This document shows positions 1 through 7,064 of a DNA stretch of 12,003 nt, in pieces. Every line of letters starts with the position of its first letter. Positions within the stretch are counted from its first letter, which is position 1. Origin of the DNA: Gammaproteobacteria bacterium (GTDB lineage: Bacteria > Pseudomonadota > Gammaproteobacteria > SG8-11); contig JACQEQ010000042.1 of assembly GCA_016200445.1 (NCBI GenBank), forward strand, positions 1 through 12,003, in the 5' to 3' direction. The notes beneath the pieces are model-generated. The model did not search any database, was not told where the DNA came from, and saw only the letters and a list, made by a program, of their open reading frames with translations. A program made the translations under genes and the position numbers.

Positions 1-132
1 ATCAGCTTCGAAGCCCTGGCCGGACATGCGTATAGCATGCGCGGGAAATTCGTCGATGGTCTGGGCAAAGTCTGGATCGTAGATGATCGCAATGCGTTGG
101 TTCCGATGAGTACTGCGGCGGCCGAACACTAG
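1..132 (+). CDS. 3' end of an unrecognised protein (partial)
   Basis: The window opens inside a reading frame that runs 43 codons from base 1 to a TAG at 130-132. The visible tail is mixed hydrophobic and charged (GLGKVWIVDDRNALVPMS near its end) with no membrane segment or motif I can assign to a family. It is supported only as an open frame reaching the window edge, ending just before a clearly non-coding stretch. The stop codon sits within a 10-base perfect palindrome (126-135, ACACTAGTGT), probably by chance. I do not recognise the gene and assign no function. Confidence 0.5.
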   Translation: MSFEALAGHAYSMRGKFVDGLGKVWIVDDRNALVPMSTAAAEH

Positions 133-195
133 TGTAGTACCGCACTCTTGATGCCCCTTAAAACTGGAAAAGTAGAGTTACAGACATCGGCGTCC

Positions 196-218
196 TCCTT
201 CTCCCTCCGGGGGAAGGA
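196..218. terminator. Hairpin downstream of the first gene, possible terminator or dispersed repeat
   Basis: Bases 196-204 (TCCTTCTCC) pair with 210-218 (GGGGAAGGA) in a 9-bp stem with one G-U pair and a 5-base loop. It lies about 60 bases after the partial gene's stop, in the 220-bp non-coding gap before the ABC ATPase gene. Only a loose T-rich stretch follows, so it is not a textbook intrinsic terminator. A related pyrimidine/purine hairpin lies at about 2302-2322, so it may instead belong to a dispersed repeat family. I saw no convincing promoter in the rest of the gap. Confidence 0.3.
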
Positions 219-352
219 ACTCTTGTTTGAGCATTGTCTTGGCCGTTCCAAACAGAATGAAACACTACACTCGATACAGGATTGCTCTGCACGCGACGTG
301 ACAAGCACCATGGCGCTACGATTTCCCGCGCAACTCCGTTAACATCGCGCGC

Positions 353-1237
353 ATGCCCGCCATCATCGAAGTATGCGATCTCGTTAAACACTACCCGAAA
401 GTGCAGGCAGTGAACGGCGTGAGCTTCGCCATCGAACCCGGTATTTGTTTCGGTTTGCTCGGGCCGAACGGCGCGGGCAAGACCACTACCATCGAAATGA
501 TGGAAGGTATACAGAAGCCCACGTCGGGATCGATTTTCTACAAGCAACAACCGCTCGGCAGGCAGTTCCGTAATGAAGCCGGGATTCAATTTCAACACAC
601 GGCACTACCGGATTTTCTGACCGTAAAAGACGCGTTGCGTCTGTTTCATTCGCTGTATCCGCGCAGCGCCGATCTCGAACAACTCGTCGACCTGTGCAAC
701 CTGCGCGAATTATTGAGCCGCGATGCGCGCAAATTATCCGGCGGGCAACGGCAGCGCTTGTTGCTCGGCATCGCGCTGGTCAACGATCCGAGCGTGCTGT
801 TTCTCGACGAGCCCACCACCGGCCTGGACCCGCAGGCGCGGCGCAATTTTTGGGAACTGATACGCGCCACGAAGGCGCGCAACAAGACAATTATTCTAAC
901 GACGCACTATATGGAAGAGGCGTACACGTTGTGCGACGAAATCGCGATCATGGACCACGGGCGCGTGATTGCGCGCGGAACACCTAACGCATTGCTGCAA
1001 CAACACTTCAAACATGTGTTCCTGCGTTTGCCGCGTGCGGATTTTTCCGTGCCGCTGGAGAACTTCCCATTCACCGTGTTTGAAAGCGACGGCTATGTCG
1101 AAATCCAGGCGCTGGATGTAAACGAATCCATCGCGCTGCTGTTGAAGAACAACGTGCCGCTGACACGGTTGGAAATCCGCCCGCCGTCGCTGGAAGATTT
1201 ATTTTTAGAACTCACCGGCAAAGCCCTGAGGATGTAA
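353..1237 (+). CDS. ABC transporter ATP-binding protein (ABC-2 / DrrA type exporter)
   Basis: This 294-residue nucleotide-binding subunit hydrolyses ATP on the cytoplasmic face to drive export through the permease encoded next to it. All core ABC motifs are visible and intact: Walker A GPNGAGKTT (37-45), Q-loop around Q81, signature LSGGQ (128-132), Walker B VLFLDEP (148-154) with catalytic E153, D-loop GLDP (157-160) and switch H185 in TTHYMEEA. After about residue 220 comes a C-terminal extension ending SLEDLFLELTGKALR, the tail typical of DrrA/NodI/CcmA-like ABC-2 exporters. The ATG at 353 fits the family N-terminus, although no good Shine-Dalgarno precedes it. The stop overlaps the permease start by one base (TAATG), so the pair is translationally coupled. 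The substrate cannot be told; drugs, lipids or polysaccharides are all handled by this class. Confidence 0.95.
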   Translation: MPAIIEVCDLVKHYPKVQAVNGVSFAIEPGICFGLLGPNGAGKTTTIEMMEGIQKPTSGSIFYKQQPLGRQFRNEAGIQFQHTALPDFLTVKDALRLFHSLYPRSADLEQLVDLCNLRELLSRDARKLSGGQRQRLLLGIALVNDPSVLFLDEPTTGLDPQARRNFWELIRATKARNKTIILTTHYMEEAYTLCDEIAIMDHGRVIARGTPNALLQQHFKHVFLRLPRADFSVPLENFPFTVFESDGYVEIQALDVNESIALLLKNNVPLTRLEIRPPSLEDLFLELTGKALRM

Positions 1238-2241
1238 TGAAACGTTTTTTCGCGGTACTGCATGCCCGCAATCTGGAATTTCTGCGCGACCGTTCGGCGC
1301 TCGCGTGGAATATCATTCTGCCGTTTTTCATCGTACTGGGTTTTGCGTTTGCGTTTTCCGGCGGGCCGCGCGACCTGTTCAAAGTCGGCGTGTATCGCGG
1401 CAACCCATCCGAGCAATCGGACATTGCATTTTTAAAAACCAAGTACGTGCAATTCATTCCGGTGGACAACCTGCAAACCGCACAACGTAAAGTCGAACAT
1501 CACCAGCTTGACATGCTGCTCGACGTCGGACCACCCACGCGTTACTGGATCAATACTGATTCGCCCAATGGCTATGTGCTGGAACAGATGTTGCGCGGCA
1601 GCGGTGCAGAGACGTTCGAACGTAATGCGCTGACTGGCCGCGAAGTGCGCTATGTCGACTGGCTCGCGCCCGGTATTTTCGCGATGAATATGATGTTCAG
1701 TTGTCTGTTCGGCATCGGCTACGTGATCGTGCGTTACCGCAAAAACGGCGTGCTCAAACGCCTCAAAGCCACGCCGCTAGGCGCATTCGAATTTCTCACT
1801 GCGCAAGTGGTTTCGCGCATGTCTCTGATCGCGCTCGTCACCACCATCGTCTACGTTGGCTGCGATCTGTTGATCGACTTCACGATGCACGGTTCTTACA
1901 TCATGCTGGCCTTCACGTTCACACTCGGTGCCGTGTGCTTGATCTCGTTGGGCTTGCTCACCGCCGCGCGTTTTGCAAGCGAGGAATTCGCTGGCGGCGT
2001 GTTGAACGTACTCACCTGGCCTATGATGCTGCTGTCCGGCGTGTGGTTCTCGCTCGAAGGCACCCACCCGTGGGTACAAAAAATCGCGCAGATATTCCCG
2101 CTCACTCACGTCGTCAATGCCGCGCGCGCCATCATGCTCGACGGCGCAGGTTTTGTTGAAGTGTTGCCGCAGTTACTGGTTCTGGGAGTGATGAGCGCTG
2201 TGTTTCTCGGATTGGCGGCGGCGTTGTTCCGCTGGGAGTAA
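1237..2241 (+). CDS. ABC-2 type transporter permease
   Basis: This 334-residue inner-membrane protein is the channel-forming partner of the preceding ATPase. The topology is the ABC-2 pattern: one N-terminal helix (about 22-40), a large extracytoplasmic region (about 41-143), then five C-terminal helices (about 144-168, 188-212, 221-245, 254-275 and 309-332). The conserved cytoplasmic stretch RYRKNGVLKRLKATPL after the second helix matches the basic R-x-x-G-x-L-(K/E)-R-L-x-x-(T/S)-P-L signature of ABC-2 permeases of the DrrB/YhhJ type. A GG-x-LN-x-(L/F)-(T/S)-W-P-M-(M/I)-L-x-S-G-V-WF-like run (about 253-270) is also typical. The ATG overlaps the ATPase stop and an AGGA lies just upstream. The gene is complete, and a MITE-like inverted repeat begins 22 bases after its stop. 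Confidence 0.93.
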   Translation: MKRFFAVLHARNLEFLRDRSALAWNIILPFFIVLGFAFAFSGGPRDLFKVGVYRGNPSEQSDIAFLKTKYVQFIPVDNLQTAQRKVEHHQLDMLLDVGPPTRYWINTDSPNGYVLEQMLRGSGAETFERNALTGREVRYVDWLAPGIFAMNMMFSCLFGIGYVIVRYRKNGVLKRLKATPLGAFEFLTAQVVSRMSLIALVTTIVYVGCDLLIDFTMHGSYIMLAFTFTLGAVCLISLGLLTAARFASEEFAGGVLNVLTWPMMLLSGVWFSLEGTHPWVQKIAQIFPLTHVVNAARAIMLDGAGFVEVLPQLLVLGVMSAVFLGLAAALFRWE

Positions 2242-2263
2242 ACAGCAAATTAAACTCGATTCA

Positions 2264-2395
2264 TATTGATCCGGCTTGATGAAGTTTGAAGTTGTATAGC
2301 TCCTCCCCTGCACGAGGGAAGGGATGCTTACATTTGCATCCTGAAGGGTTTAGAAAGCAAATATTGACTTCAAACTTTATCAAGCCGGATCAATA
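2264..2395. repeat. Long inverted repeat between convergent genes (MITE-like element or two-way terminator)
   Basis: Arms of 29 bases at 2264-2292 and 2367-2395 are complementary except at one position (left CTTGATGAAG against right CTTTATCAAG). They enclose about 74 bases that contain two smaller hairpins: GGATGC/GCATCC at 2322-2327 and 2336-2341, and a stem with one mismatch near 2302-2322. The outermost base pairs give TA on each side, so a core of 2266-2393 would be flanked by TA, as in Tc1/mariner/IS630-derived MITEs. TA is self-complementary, so this is weak proof of a target duplication. There is no coding potential. It fills the gap between the ABC permease and the SDR gene, which converge here, so it could also stop transcription from both sides. 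Confidence 0.7.
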
Positions 2396-2432
2396 GGTGT
2401 GAACTCCAAACGAACGGAGTAGTTAAAGCCAT

Positions 2433-3206
2433 TTAATAATTCACCCGCCCCGTAAACGCGCCGTCAATCACGATGTTCGAACCGGTGGTAAACGACGAAG
2501 CTGGTGATGCAAGAAACACTGCGGTCTTGGCAATTTCTTTCGGACAGGCCATGCGGCCCATCGGGTTGCGCTTGAGATACTGTTCGTAGACCTGCGGCAG
2601 GTGTTGTTGCGCGTTGGCCCAGAAGCCGTCTTCGACATACACCGTGCCGGGCGAGATTAGGTTGGCGCGCACATTCTTTGGCGCGAGGCGGCGCGACACC
2701 CCTTTGGTGTATTGGATCAAGCCCGCCTTCATGGCGCCGTATGCGCTTTCGCTGTCGGTCTCGGCGGCTAACACGCTCGATAGCACCACCAGTGCAGCGT
2801 CGCCGGTTTTTTCTGCGGCCTGTTCCAGAAACGGCGTTGCGGCTTCGACTGCGCGCACCACGCCCATCAGATCGACGTCGTAACTTTTTTTCCAATCATC
2901 TTCGCTATTGCCGATACCGAACGCACTGGGATTGGCAATTAAAATGTCAATACCGCCCAGGCGCTGGCCGGATGCGGCGATCCAGGTGCGCAATGCATCG
3001 CCATCACCGACATCGACGCAACTACCGAAGACATTCACGCCTAATTGCCGTAACGAATTTTCAGTGGCCGCGACCTGCGCTGCGTTGCGGGCGCAAAACG
3101 CCACGTTGACGCCTTCGGCGGCCAGCGCATCCGCAATCGCACGGCCGATGCCGCGCGTTGCACCGGTAATTACAGCATTTTTTCCACGCAGACCCAGGTC
3201 CATCAT
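2433..3206 (-). CDS. SDR-family NAD(P)-dependent oxidoreductase (FabG-like)
   Basis: This is a classical short-chain dehydrogenase of about 257 residues, a cytoplasmic NAD(P)-dependent reductase or dehydrogenase of an unknown alcohol or keto substrate. The start is taken at the ATGATG at 3206/3203, preceded by GGGAGAGAA; an in-frame extension to 3314 lacks support and would run through the shared promoter region. Numbered from the first of these Met codons: cofactor motif TGATRGIG (14-21), an ANPS motif at 91-94 in place of the usual NNAG, catalytic Ser143/144, and YxxxK as Tyr156 and Lys160. The C-terminus (FLASPASSFTTGSNIVIDG) is the standard SDR ending. At the position of the helix-E Asn of the N-S-Y-K tetrad the sequence has Asp112 (DVDLMG). 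The gene is divergent from an AraC regulator that probably controls it. It resembles FabG but sits outside any fatty-acid operon, so a dedicated ACP reductase role is unlikely. Confidence 0.92.
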   Translation of the reverse strand: MMDLGLRGKNAVITGATRGIGRAIADALAAEGVNVAFCARNAAQVAATENSLRQLGVNVFGSCVDVGDGDALRTWIAASGQRLGGIDILIANPSAFGIGNSEDDWKKSYDVDLMGVVRAVEAATPFLEQAAEKTGDAALVVLSSVLAAETDSESAYGAMKAGLIQYTKGVSRRLAPKNVRANLISPGTVYVEDGFWANAQQHLPQVYEQYLKRNPMGRMACPKEIAKTAVFLASPASSFTTGSNIVIDGAFTGRVNY

Positions 3207-3325
3207 TTCTCTCCCGATCAACAACGGTTTAACGAAGCAGCTGCGTGCTACGATAAGTTTCAGCGCACTGCATAACAATGCTCGTGCGTCCCGATTAATT
3301 GTCTTAACGTCCACACCTGGGAATT
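3207..3325. promoter_or_regulatory. Shared divergent promoter region of the SDR and AraC genes
   Basis: These 119 bases separate the start codons of the SDR (minus) and the AraC-type regulator (plus), so both promoters should lie here. AraC-family proteins commonly bind such intergenic regions and control the divergent gene and themselves. The stretch is locally A+T-richer (for example CGATTAATTGTCTTAACG near 3293-3309). A TTAACG hexamer occurs twice, at 3229-3234 and 3304-3309. I could not pick convincing -35/-10 boxes or a clear operator by eye, so the region is called from gene arrangement alone. Confidence 0.45.
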
Positions 3326-4249
3326 ATGGATCCACTCGCCGACCTGCTCCCTGCGATGCGCGTGCACAACGCGGTGTATACGCGCGTCGAGGCGACCGCG
3401 CCATGGGGCATCGAGTTCATTCCGTATCACCATGTCAAGTTCGGCATCGTGCTGCACGGCAGCGCTTGGATTAACGTCGCGGGCGACCCCACGCCGGTGG
3501 CGCTGCATGCGGGCGATTGCTATCTGATACCGCGCGGTTGCGCATTTACGTTGCGCGACCAGCTCGATTCGTCCACGCAAAATTTCGAAGAACTTTTGCA
3601 TCGAATCGAAGCGCGCACGTTACGCTACGGCGGCGGCGGTGCGCTCACCACCATCATCGGCGGGCGTTTTATTTTTGCCGGACCGCGCTATCCGGCGCTG
3701 CTGGATGTGCTACCCGAACTGCTGCATTTCAAAGTCACTGCCAGCGAACTTGCGGCGATCCAGTCCACCCTTCAATTGCTCGCCGCCGAGATTGCAACAC
3801 CGCTGCTGGGCTCGTCGCTCGTGCTCGACCGCCTCGCCGATATTTTTTTCGTGCAAACGCTGCGCGCCTACCTGGGTTCCGGCAACGGCCGCGACGTGCA
3901 ATGGTTCGGCGCGGCAGCCGATCACCACATCGGCAGCGCGCTGCGCATGTTGCACGAACAATCCGCACGCAACTGGACGGTCGAGGCGCTCGCCGCCAGC
4001 GTGAATATGTCACGCTCCGCGTTCGCGCTGCGCTTCAAGAAATTCGTCGGCGACGCGCCGATGGAATATCTGGCGCGCTGCCGCATCCAAAAAGCCACGC
4101 GCCTGTTACGCGAAAGCACGCTGCCGATCAGCCAGATCGCCGATGCGATCGGTTACGACTCCGAAGCCTCGTTCAACAAAGCCTTCAAGCGGCTCACCGG
4201 TATTCCGCCCGGCCGGTATCGCGCGACGGACCGGACCGAACAAACCTAG
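3326..4249 (+). CDS. AraC-family transcriptional regulator with N-terminal cupin sensor
   Basis: This 307-residue DNA-binding regulator has a cupin-type ligand-sensing domain at about 8-80, of the AraC_binding/Cupin_6 kind, including the motif AGDCYLIPRG. A helical linker follows, then the AraC/XylS double helix-turn-helix at about 199-298. The first HTH is near 218-240 (TVEALAASVNMSRSAFALRF). The second is near 268-290 (ISQIADAIGYDSEASFNKAF), followed by the conserved G-x-x-P-x-x-(Y/R)R ending (TGIPPGRYR). The start at 3326 has GGGA four bases upstream. The gene is divergent from the SDR and ends nine bases before the glucosidase, suggesting it regulates the SDR and may be co-transcribed with the glucosidase. 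In related cupin-AraC regulators of SDR genes the inducer is often an aldehyde or similar small molecule; none can be named here. Confidence 0.92.
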   Translation: MDPLADLLPAMRVHNAVYTRVEATAPWGIEFIPYHHVKFGIVLHGSAWINVAGDPTPVALHAGDCYLIPRGCAFTLRDQLDSSTQNFEELLHRIEARTLRYGGGGALTTIIGGRFIFAGPRYPALLDVLPELLHFKVTASELAAIQSTLQLLAAEIATPLLGSSLVLDRLADIFFVQTLRAYLGSGNGRDVQWFGAAADHHIGSALRMLHEQSARNWTVEALAASVNMSRSAFALRFKKFVGDAPMEYLARCRIQKATRLLRESTLPISQIADAIGYDSEASFNKAFKRLTGIPPGRYRATDRTEQT

Positions 4250-4258
4250 CGCCAGAAC

Positions 4259-6526
4259 ATGACAACCACGAACCCGCCGCCGGATCGCAACCACCTGCCG
4301 CCCGAAGCACGCCGTCTGCAGGAACAAACTGACGAATCCGCCGACTGGCGTTTGTGGGGGCCGTACCTGAGCGAACGTCAGTGGGGCACGGTGCGCGAAG
4401 ACTACAGCGCCGATGGAAAAGCCTGGGAATATTTTCCATACGAGCACGCGCACCGCCGCGCGTATCGCTGGGGCGAGGACGGCATCGCCGGCATCAGCGA
4501 CAGCGCGCAATATCTTTGTGTCGGGCTGGCGTTATGGAATGAACACGACCCGACCCTGAAGGAACGCCTGTTCGGTCTGAGCAATGCGCAAGGCAACCAC
4601 GGCGAAGACGTCAAAGAGCTCTATTACTACTTGGATGCGACGCCGACGCATTCGTATCTGAAAATGCTCTACAAATATCCGCAGGCGGAGTTTCCCTATA
4701 CGCGGCTGCGCGCAGAAAACCAAACCCGTGGCCGCGACGTGCCGGAGTTCGAGCTGATCGATACCGGCATATTCGACGACAACCGCTACTTCGACATCGT
4801 GGTCGAATATGCCAAGGCCGACACCGACGACCTCTTGATGAAAATCACGGTGCATAATCGCGGCACGCAACCCGCCCCGTTGCATGTCTTACCGCAACTA
4901 TGGTTTCGCAATACCTGGTCATGGGGTTATGACGCGACCAAACCGCAGGCCGCAAAAATCGGCGCACAGTTGATTGAATTTCAGCATGCGCAGCTGGGCA
5001 AATATTATTGCCATTGCGATGCTGCGCCTACCCTACTGTTTTGCGACAACGAAACCAACCTGCACCGGCTGTACGGCGATCCTGCTGCCGGTTATTGCAA
5101 AGATGCGTTTCACGACTATGTAGTGCAGGGGCAACGTGATGCGGTGAACCCGGCACACACCGGCACCAAGGCGGCAGCGCATTATCGCGTCGTAGTCGAC
5201 GCGCATGGGCACGCGGAATTCCGGCTGCGCTTAACTAAAAGTAAAAACTCGGCCCCATTCGACGATTTCGCAACCATCGTGCAGCAACGGCAGATCGAAG
5301 CCGATGAATTTTATAACGCGCTGCAAGCCAAGCTTCCCGACGACGAAGCCAAACGCATTCAACGCCAGGCGTTCGCCGGTCTGATTTGGAACAAGCAATT
5401 TTATTACTTCGACATTCCGCAGTGGTTGAACGGCGATCCCGCCACGCCACCGCCGCCGCCCGAACGGCGTCAAGGCCGCAACCGCGACTGGCAGCATCTG
5501 AACAACGCCGACATCATTTCGATGCCGGATAAATGGGAATACCCCTGGTACGCCGCCTGGGACCTTGCGTTTCATTGCGTGCCGTTGGCGCTCATCGATC
5601 CGGCGTTCGCGAAAAACCAGCTCATTTTGATGCTGCGCGAATGGTATATGCACCCCAACGGACAAATGCCTGCCTACGAATGGTCCTTCGGCGATGCGAA
5701 TCCGCCTGTGCACGCATGGGCCGCGTGGGAAGTGTACAAGCTTGACAGAGACGCAAACGGCGGTGCCGGCGATCGCGCGTTTCTGGAACGCGTGCTGCAC
5801 AAGCTGCTGCTCAACTTTACCTGGTGGGTCAATCGCAAAGATCCGGAAGACCGTAATATTTTTCAAGGCGGCTTTCTTGGCCTGGATAACATCGGCGTGT
5901 TCGATCGCAGCGCACCCTTACCCGCTGGAGGCTCGCTCAACCAGACCGACGCGACCAGCTGGATGGCGATGTATTGTCTGAATCTGATGCGCATCGCCTT
6001 GGAGCTGGCGGTGCATCACTCCGTGTACGAAGACATCGCGACCAAATTTTTCGAGCATTTTCTGTACATCGCCAAAGCGATGAACAACATCGGCGACCAA
6101 GGCATCGGGTTGTGGAACGATGCGGATCAATTCTTCTACGATGTATTGCGGCTGCCCGGCGGCAAGACCATACCGCTGAAAGTGCGCTCGATGGTCGGGC
6201 TGATCCCGCTGTTCGCGGTGCAAATTCTTGAACCCGATTTATTAAACCGCGTGCCGGATTTCAAACGCCGCCTGCAATGGTTCCTCAACTATCGCCCCGA
6301 TCTCGCCGGACTGGTGTCGCATTGGAACGTGCCGGGTGTTGGCGAACGTAAGTTGCTTTCATTGCTGCGCGGCCACCGCATGAAAAAGTTGTTGTTACGC
6401 ATGCTGGACGAAACCGAGTTCCTGTCGGATTACGGCGTGCGCTCGCTGTCCAAAAGCTATGCGGCGGCACCCTATACGTTTCGTATCCGGCGAGCATACG
6501 CTGAGCGTTGCTTATCTGCCGGGTGA
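4259..6526 (+). CDS. GH63-type glucosidase, N-terminal part of a frameshifted gene
   Basis: This is the first 742 meaningful residues of a large cytosolic glycoside hydrolase related to the GH63 / mannosylglycerate-hydrolase-like family. There is no signal peptide. The family N-terminus is present (WGPYLSERQWGTVREDYS, then a beta-rich domain to about 330), followed by the start of the (alpha/alpha)6 barrel. PWYAAWDLAFH carries Asp435 at the position expected for the general acid. The reading frame breaks near 6480-6488: codons after TFR become RIRRAYAERCLSAG and stop at 6524-6526, while the family sequence continues in the next frame to 6911. The rejoined protein would be about 883 residues, close to the usual length. 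Loss of one GT dinucleotide from an original CGTGTATCC is the simplest explanation. As written, the product lacks the WRGPIW motif and the predicted catalytic base, so it should be inactive. It starts nine bases after the AraC gene. Confidence 0.88.
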   Translation: MTTTNPPPDRNHLPPEARRLQEQTDESADWRLWGPYLSERQWGTVREDYSADGKAWEYFPYEHAHRRAYRWGEDGIAGISDSAQYLCVGLALWNEHDPTLKERLFGLSNAQGNHGEDVKELYYYLDATPTHSYLKMLYKYPQAEFPYTRLRAENQTRGRDVPEFELIDTGIFDDNRYFDIVVEYAKADTDDLLMKITVHNRGTQPAPLHVLPQLWFRNTWSWGYDATKPQAAKIGAQLIEFQHAQLGKYYCHCDAAPTLLFCDNETNLHRLYGDPAAGYCKDAFHDYVVQGQRDAVNPAHTGTKAAAHYRVVVDAHGHAEFRLRLTKSKNSAPFDDFATIVQQRQIEADEFYNALQAKLPDDEAKRIQRQAFAGLIWNKQFYYFDIPQWLNGDPATPPPPPERRQGRNRDWQHLNNADIISMPDKWEYPWYAAWDLAFHCVPLALIDPAFAKNQLILMLREWYMHPNGQMPAYEWSFGDANPPVHAWAAWEVYKLDRDANGGAGDRAFLERVLHKLLLNFTWWVNRKDPEDRNIFQGGFLGLDNIGVFDRSAPLPAGGSLNQTDATSWMAMYCLNLMRIALELAVHHSVYEDIATKFFEHFLYIAKAMNNIGDQGIGLWNDADQFFYDVLRLPGGKTIPLKVRSMVGLIPLFAVQILEPDLLNRVPDFKRRLQWFLNYRPDLAGLVSHWNVPGVGERKLLSLLRGHRMKKLLLRMLDETEFLSDYGVRSLSKSYAAAPYTFRIRRAYAERCLSAG

Positions 6527-6911
6527 ATCCGATTCGGGGGTGTTCGGCGGCAATTCCAACTGGCGCGGGCCGATTTGGTTTCCGATGAACTATTTGATCG
6601 TCAACGCACTGCATCGCTTTGCGGAATTTTACGGCGACGGCTATCGGGTGGAATGCCCCACGGGTTCCGGTCAGCTGCTTTCGCTGCGCGAAGTCTCCGA
6701 CGAACTGGCACGCCGTTTAGTCAAATTATTCCGCATTAATAATCAAGGCCGCATCGCGTCGGCCGGCAGCAATGAAAAACTCAATACCGATCCCCTCTTC
6801 CGCGCACATTACCAGTTTTACGAATATTTCCACGGCGATACTGGCCAGGGTTTGGGCGCAGCGCATCAAACCGGCTGGACGGCGTTGATCGCAAAATTAT
6901 TGAACGGTTAA
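6459..6911 (+). CDS. GH63-type glucosidase, C-terminal part after the frameshift
   Basis: This continuation of the glucosidase lies in the +1 frame. Homologous sequence begins at about 6483 (VSGEHTLSVAYLPGES). The ATG at 6459 lies inside the overlap and is unlikely to be a genuine start, since no Shine-Dalgarno precedes it. Landmarks of the family C-terminus are present: GGNSNWRGPIWFPMNY, VECPTGSG, and FYEYFHGDTGQGLGAAHQTGW. The Glu of YEYFHGD (residue 122 of this fragment) aligns with the position of the catalytic base in GH63 enzymes, an inference from motif spacing. Sequence after the shift looks fully conserved with no second lesion, which fits a very recent mutation or a consensus error better than long decay. 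Confidence 0.85.
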   Translation: MRRHPIRFVSGEHTLSVAYLPGESDSGVFGGNSNWRGPIWFPMNYLIVNALHRFAEFYGDGYRVECPTGSGQLLSLREVSDELARRLVKLFRINNQGRIASAGSNEKLNTDPLFRAHYQFYEYFHGDTGQGLGAAHQTGWTALIAKLLNG

Positions 6912-6935
6912 TACCGCCGGTATCCAGATACGCGG

Positions 6936-6957
6936 ATTTTTGTGATCGAACAAAAAT
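6936..6957. promoter_or_regulatory. Perfect 8-bp inverted repeat upstream of adenylate kinase
   Basis: ATTTTTGT (6936-6943) and ACAAAAAT (6950-6957) are perfect inverted copies around a 6-base centre GATCGA. The site lies 108-129 bases before the adenylate kinase start and 25 bases after the glucosidase stop. The symmetric A+T-rich arms could be a protein-binding site, or a U-tract-bearing hairpin ending the glucosidase transcript. No matching second copy was seen in the window. Confidence 0.3.
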
Positions 6958-7064
6958 ATCGTCTGGCGAACAACACGCGAACGTTCACAATCGGCGGTGC
7001 GAAAAGTGGCGTGTGCATGCGCGCTCCACTCACATCAATTCAGCCAAAACAAAGGGAAACTACG

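Noticed and set aside
126..135. 10-base palindrome ACACTAGTGT over the first stop codon
   Set aside because: It is short and isolated; no repeat of it or linked feature was seen.
3207..3314. N-terminal extension of the SDR to 3314
   Set aside because: The extra 36 residues have no SDR character and would fill the divergent promoter region. A GGGAG ribosome site precedes the ATGATG at 3206/3203.
2908..3474. 188-codon plus-strand frame across the SDR 5' end and the AraC 5' end
   Set aside because: It is antisense to the SDR cofactor-binding region and out of frame with AraC; both of those genes carry intact family motifs.
5231..5866. Long open frame (211 codons) on the minus strand
   Set aside because: It lies entirely antisense to the well-supported glucosidase gene, has no recognisable motif, and is the codon-bias shadow expected in GC-rich DNA.
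6911..6923. ATACCGCCGGTAT hairpin right after the glucosidase stop as an intrinsic terminator
   Set aside because: The stem is only five or six pairs and the T-run begins about 14 bases later, so the arrangement does not fit an intrinsic terminator.
6942..7064. N-terminal extension of adenylate kinase to 6942
   Set aside because: Adenylate kinases begin directly with the P-loop strand, and AAAGGGA is correctly placed before 7065.
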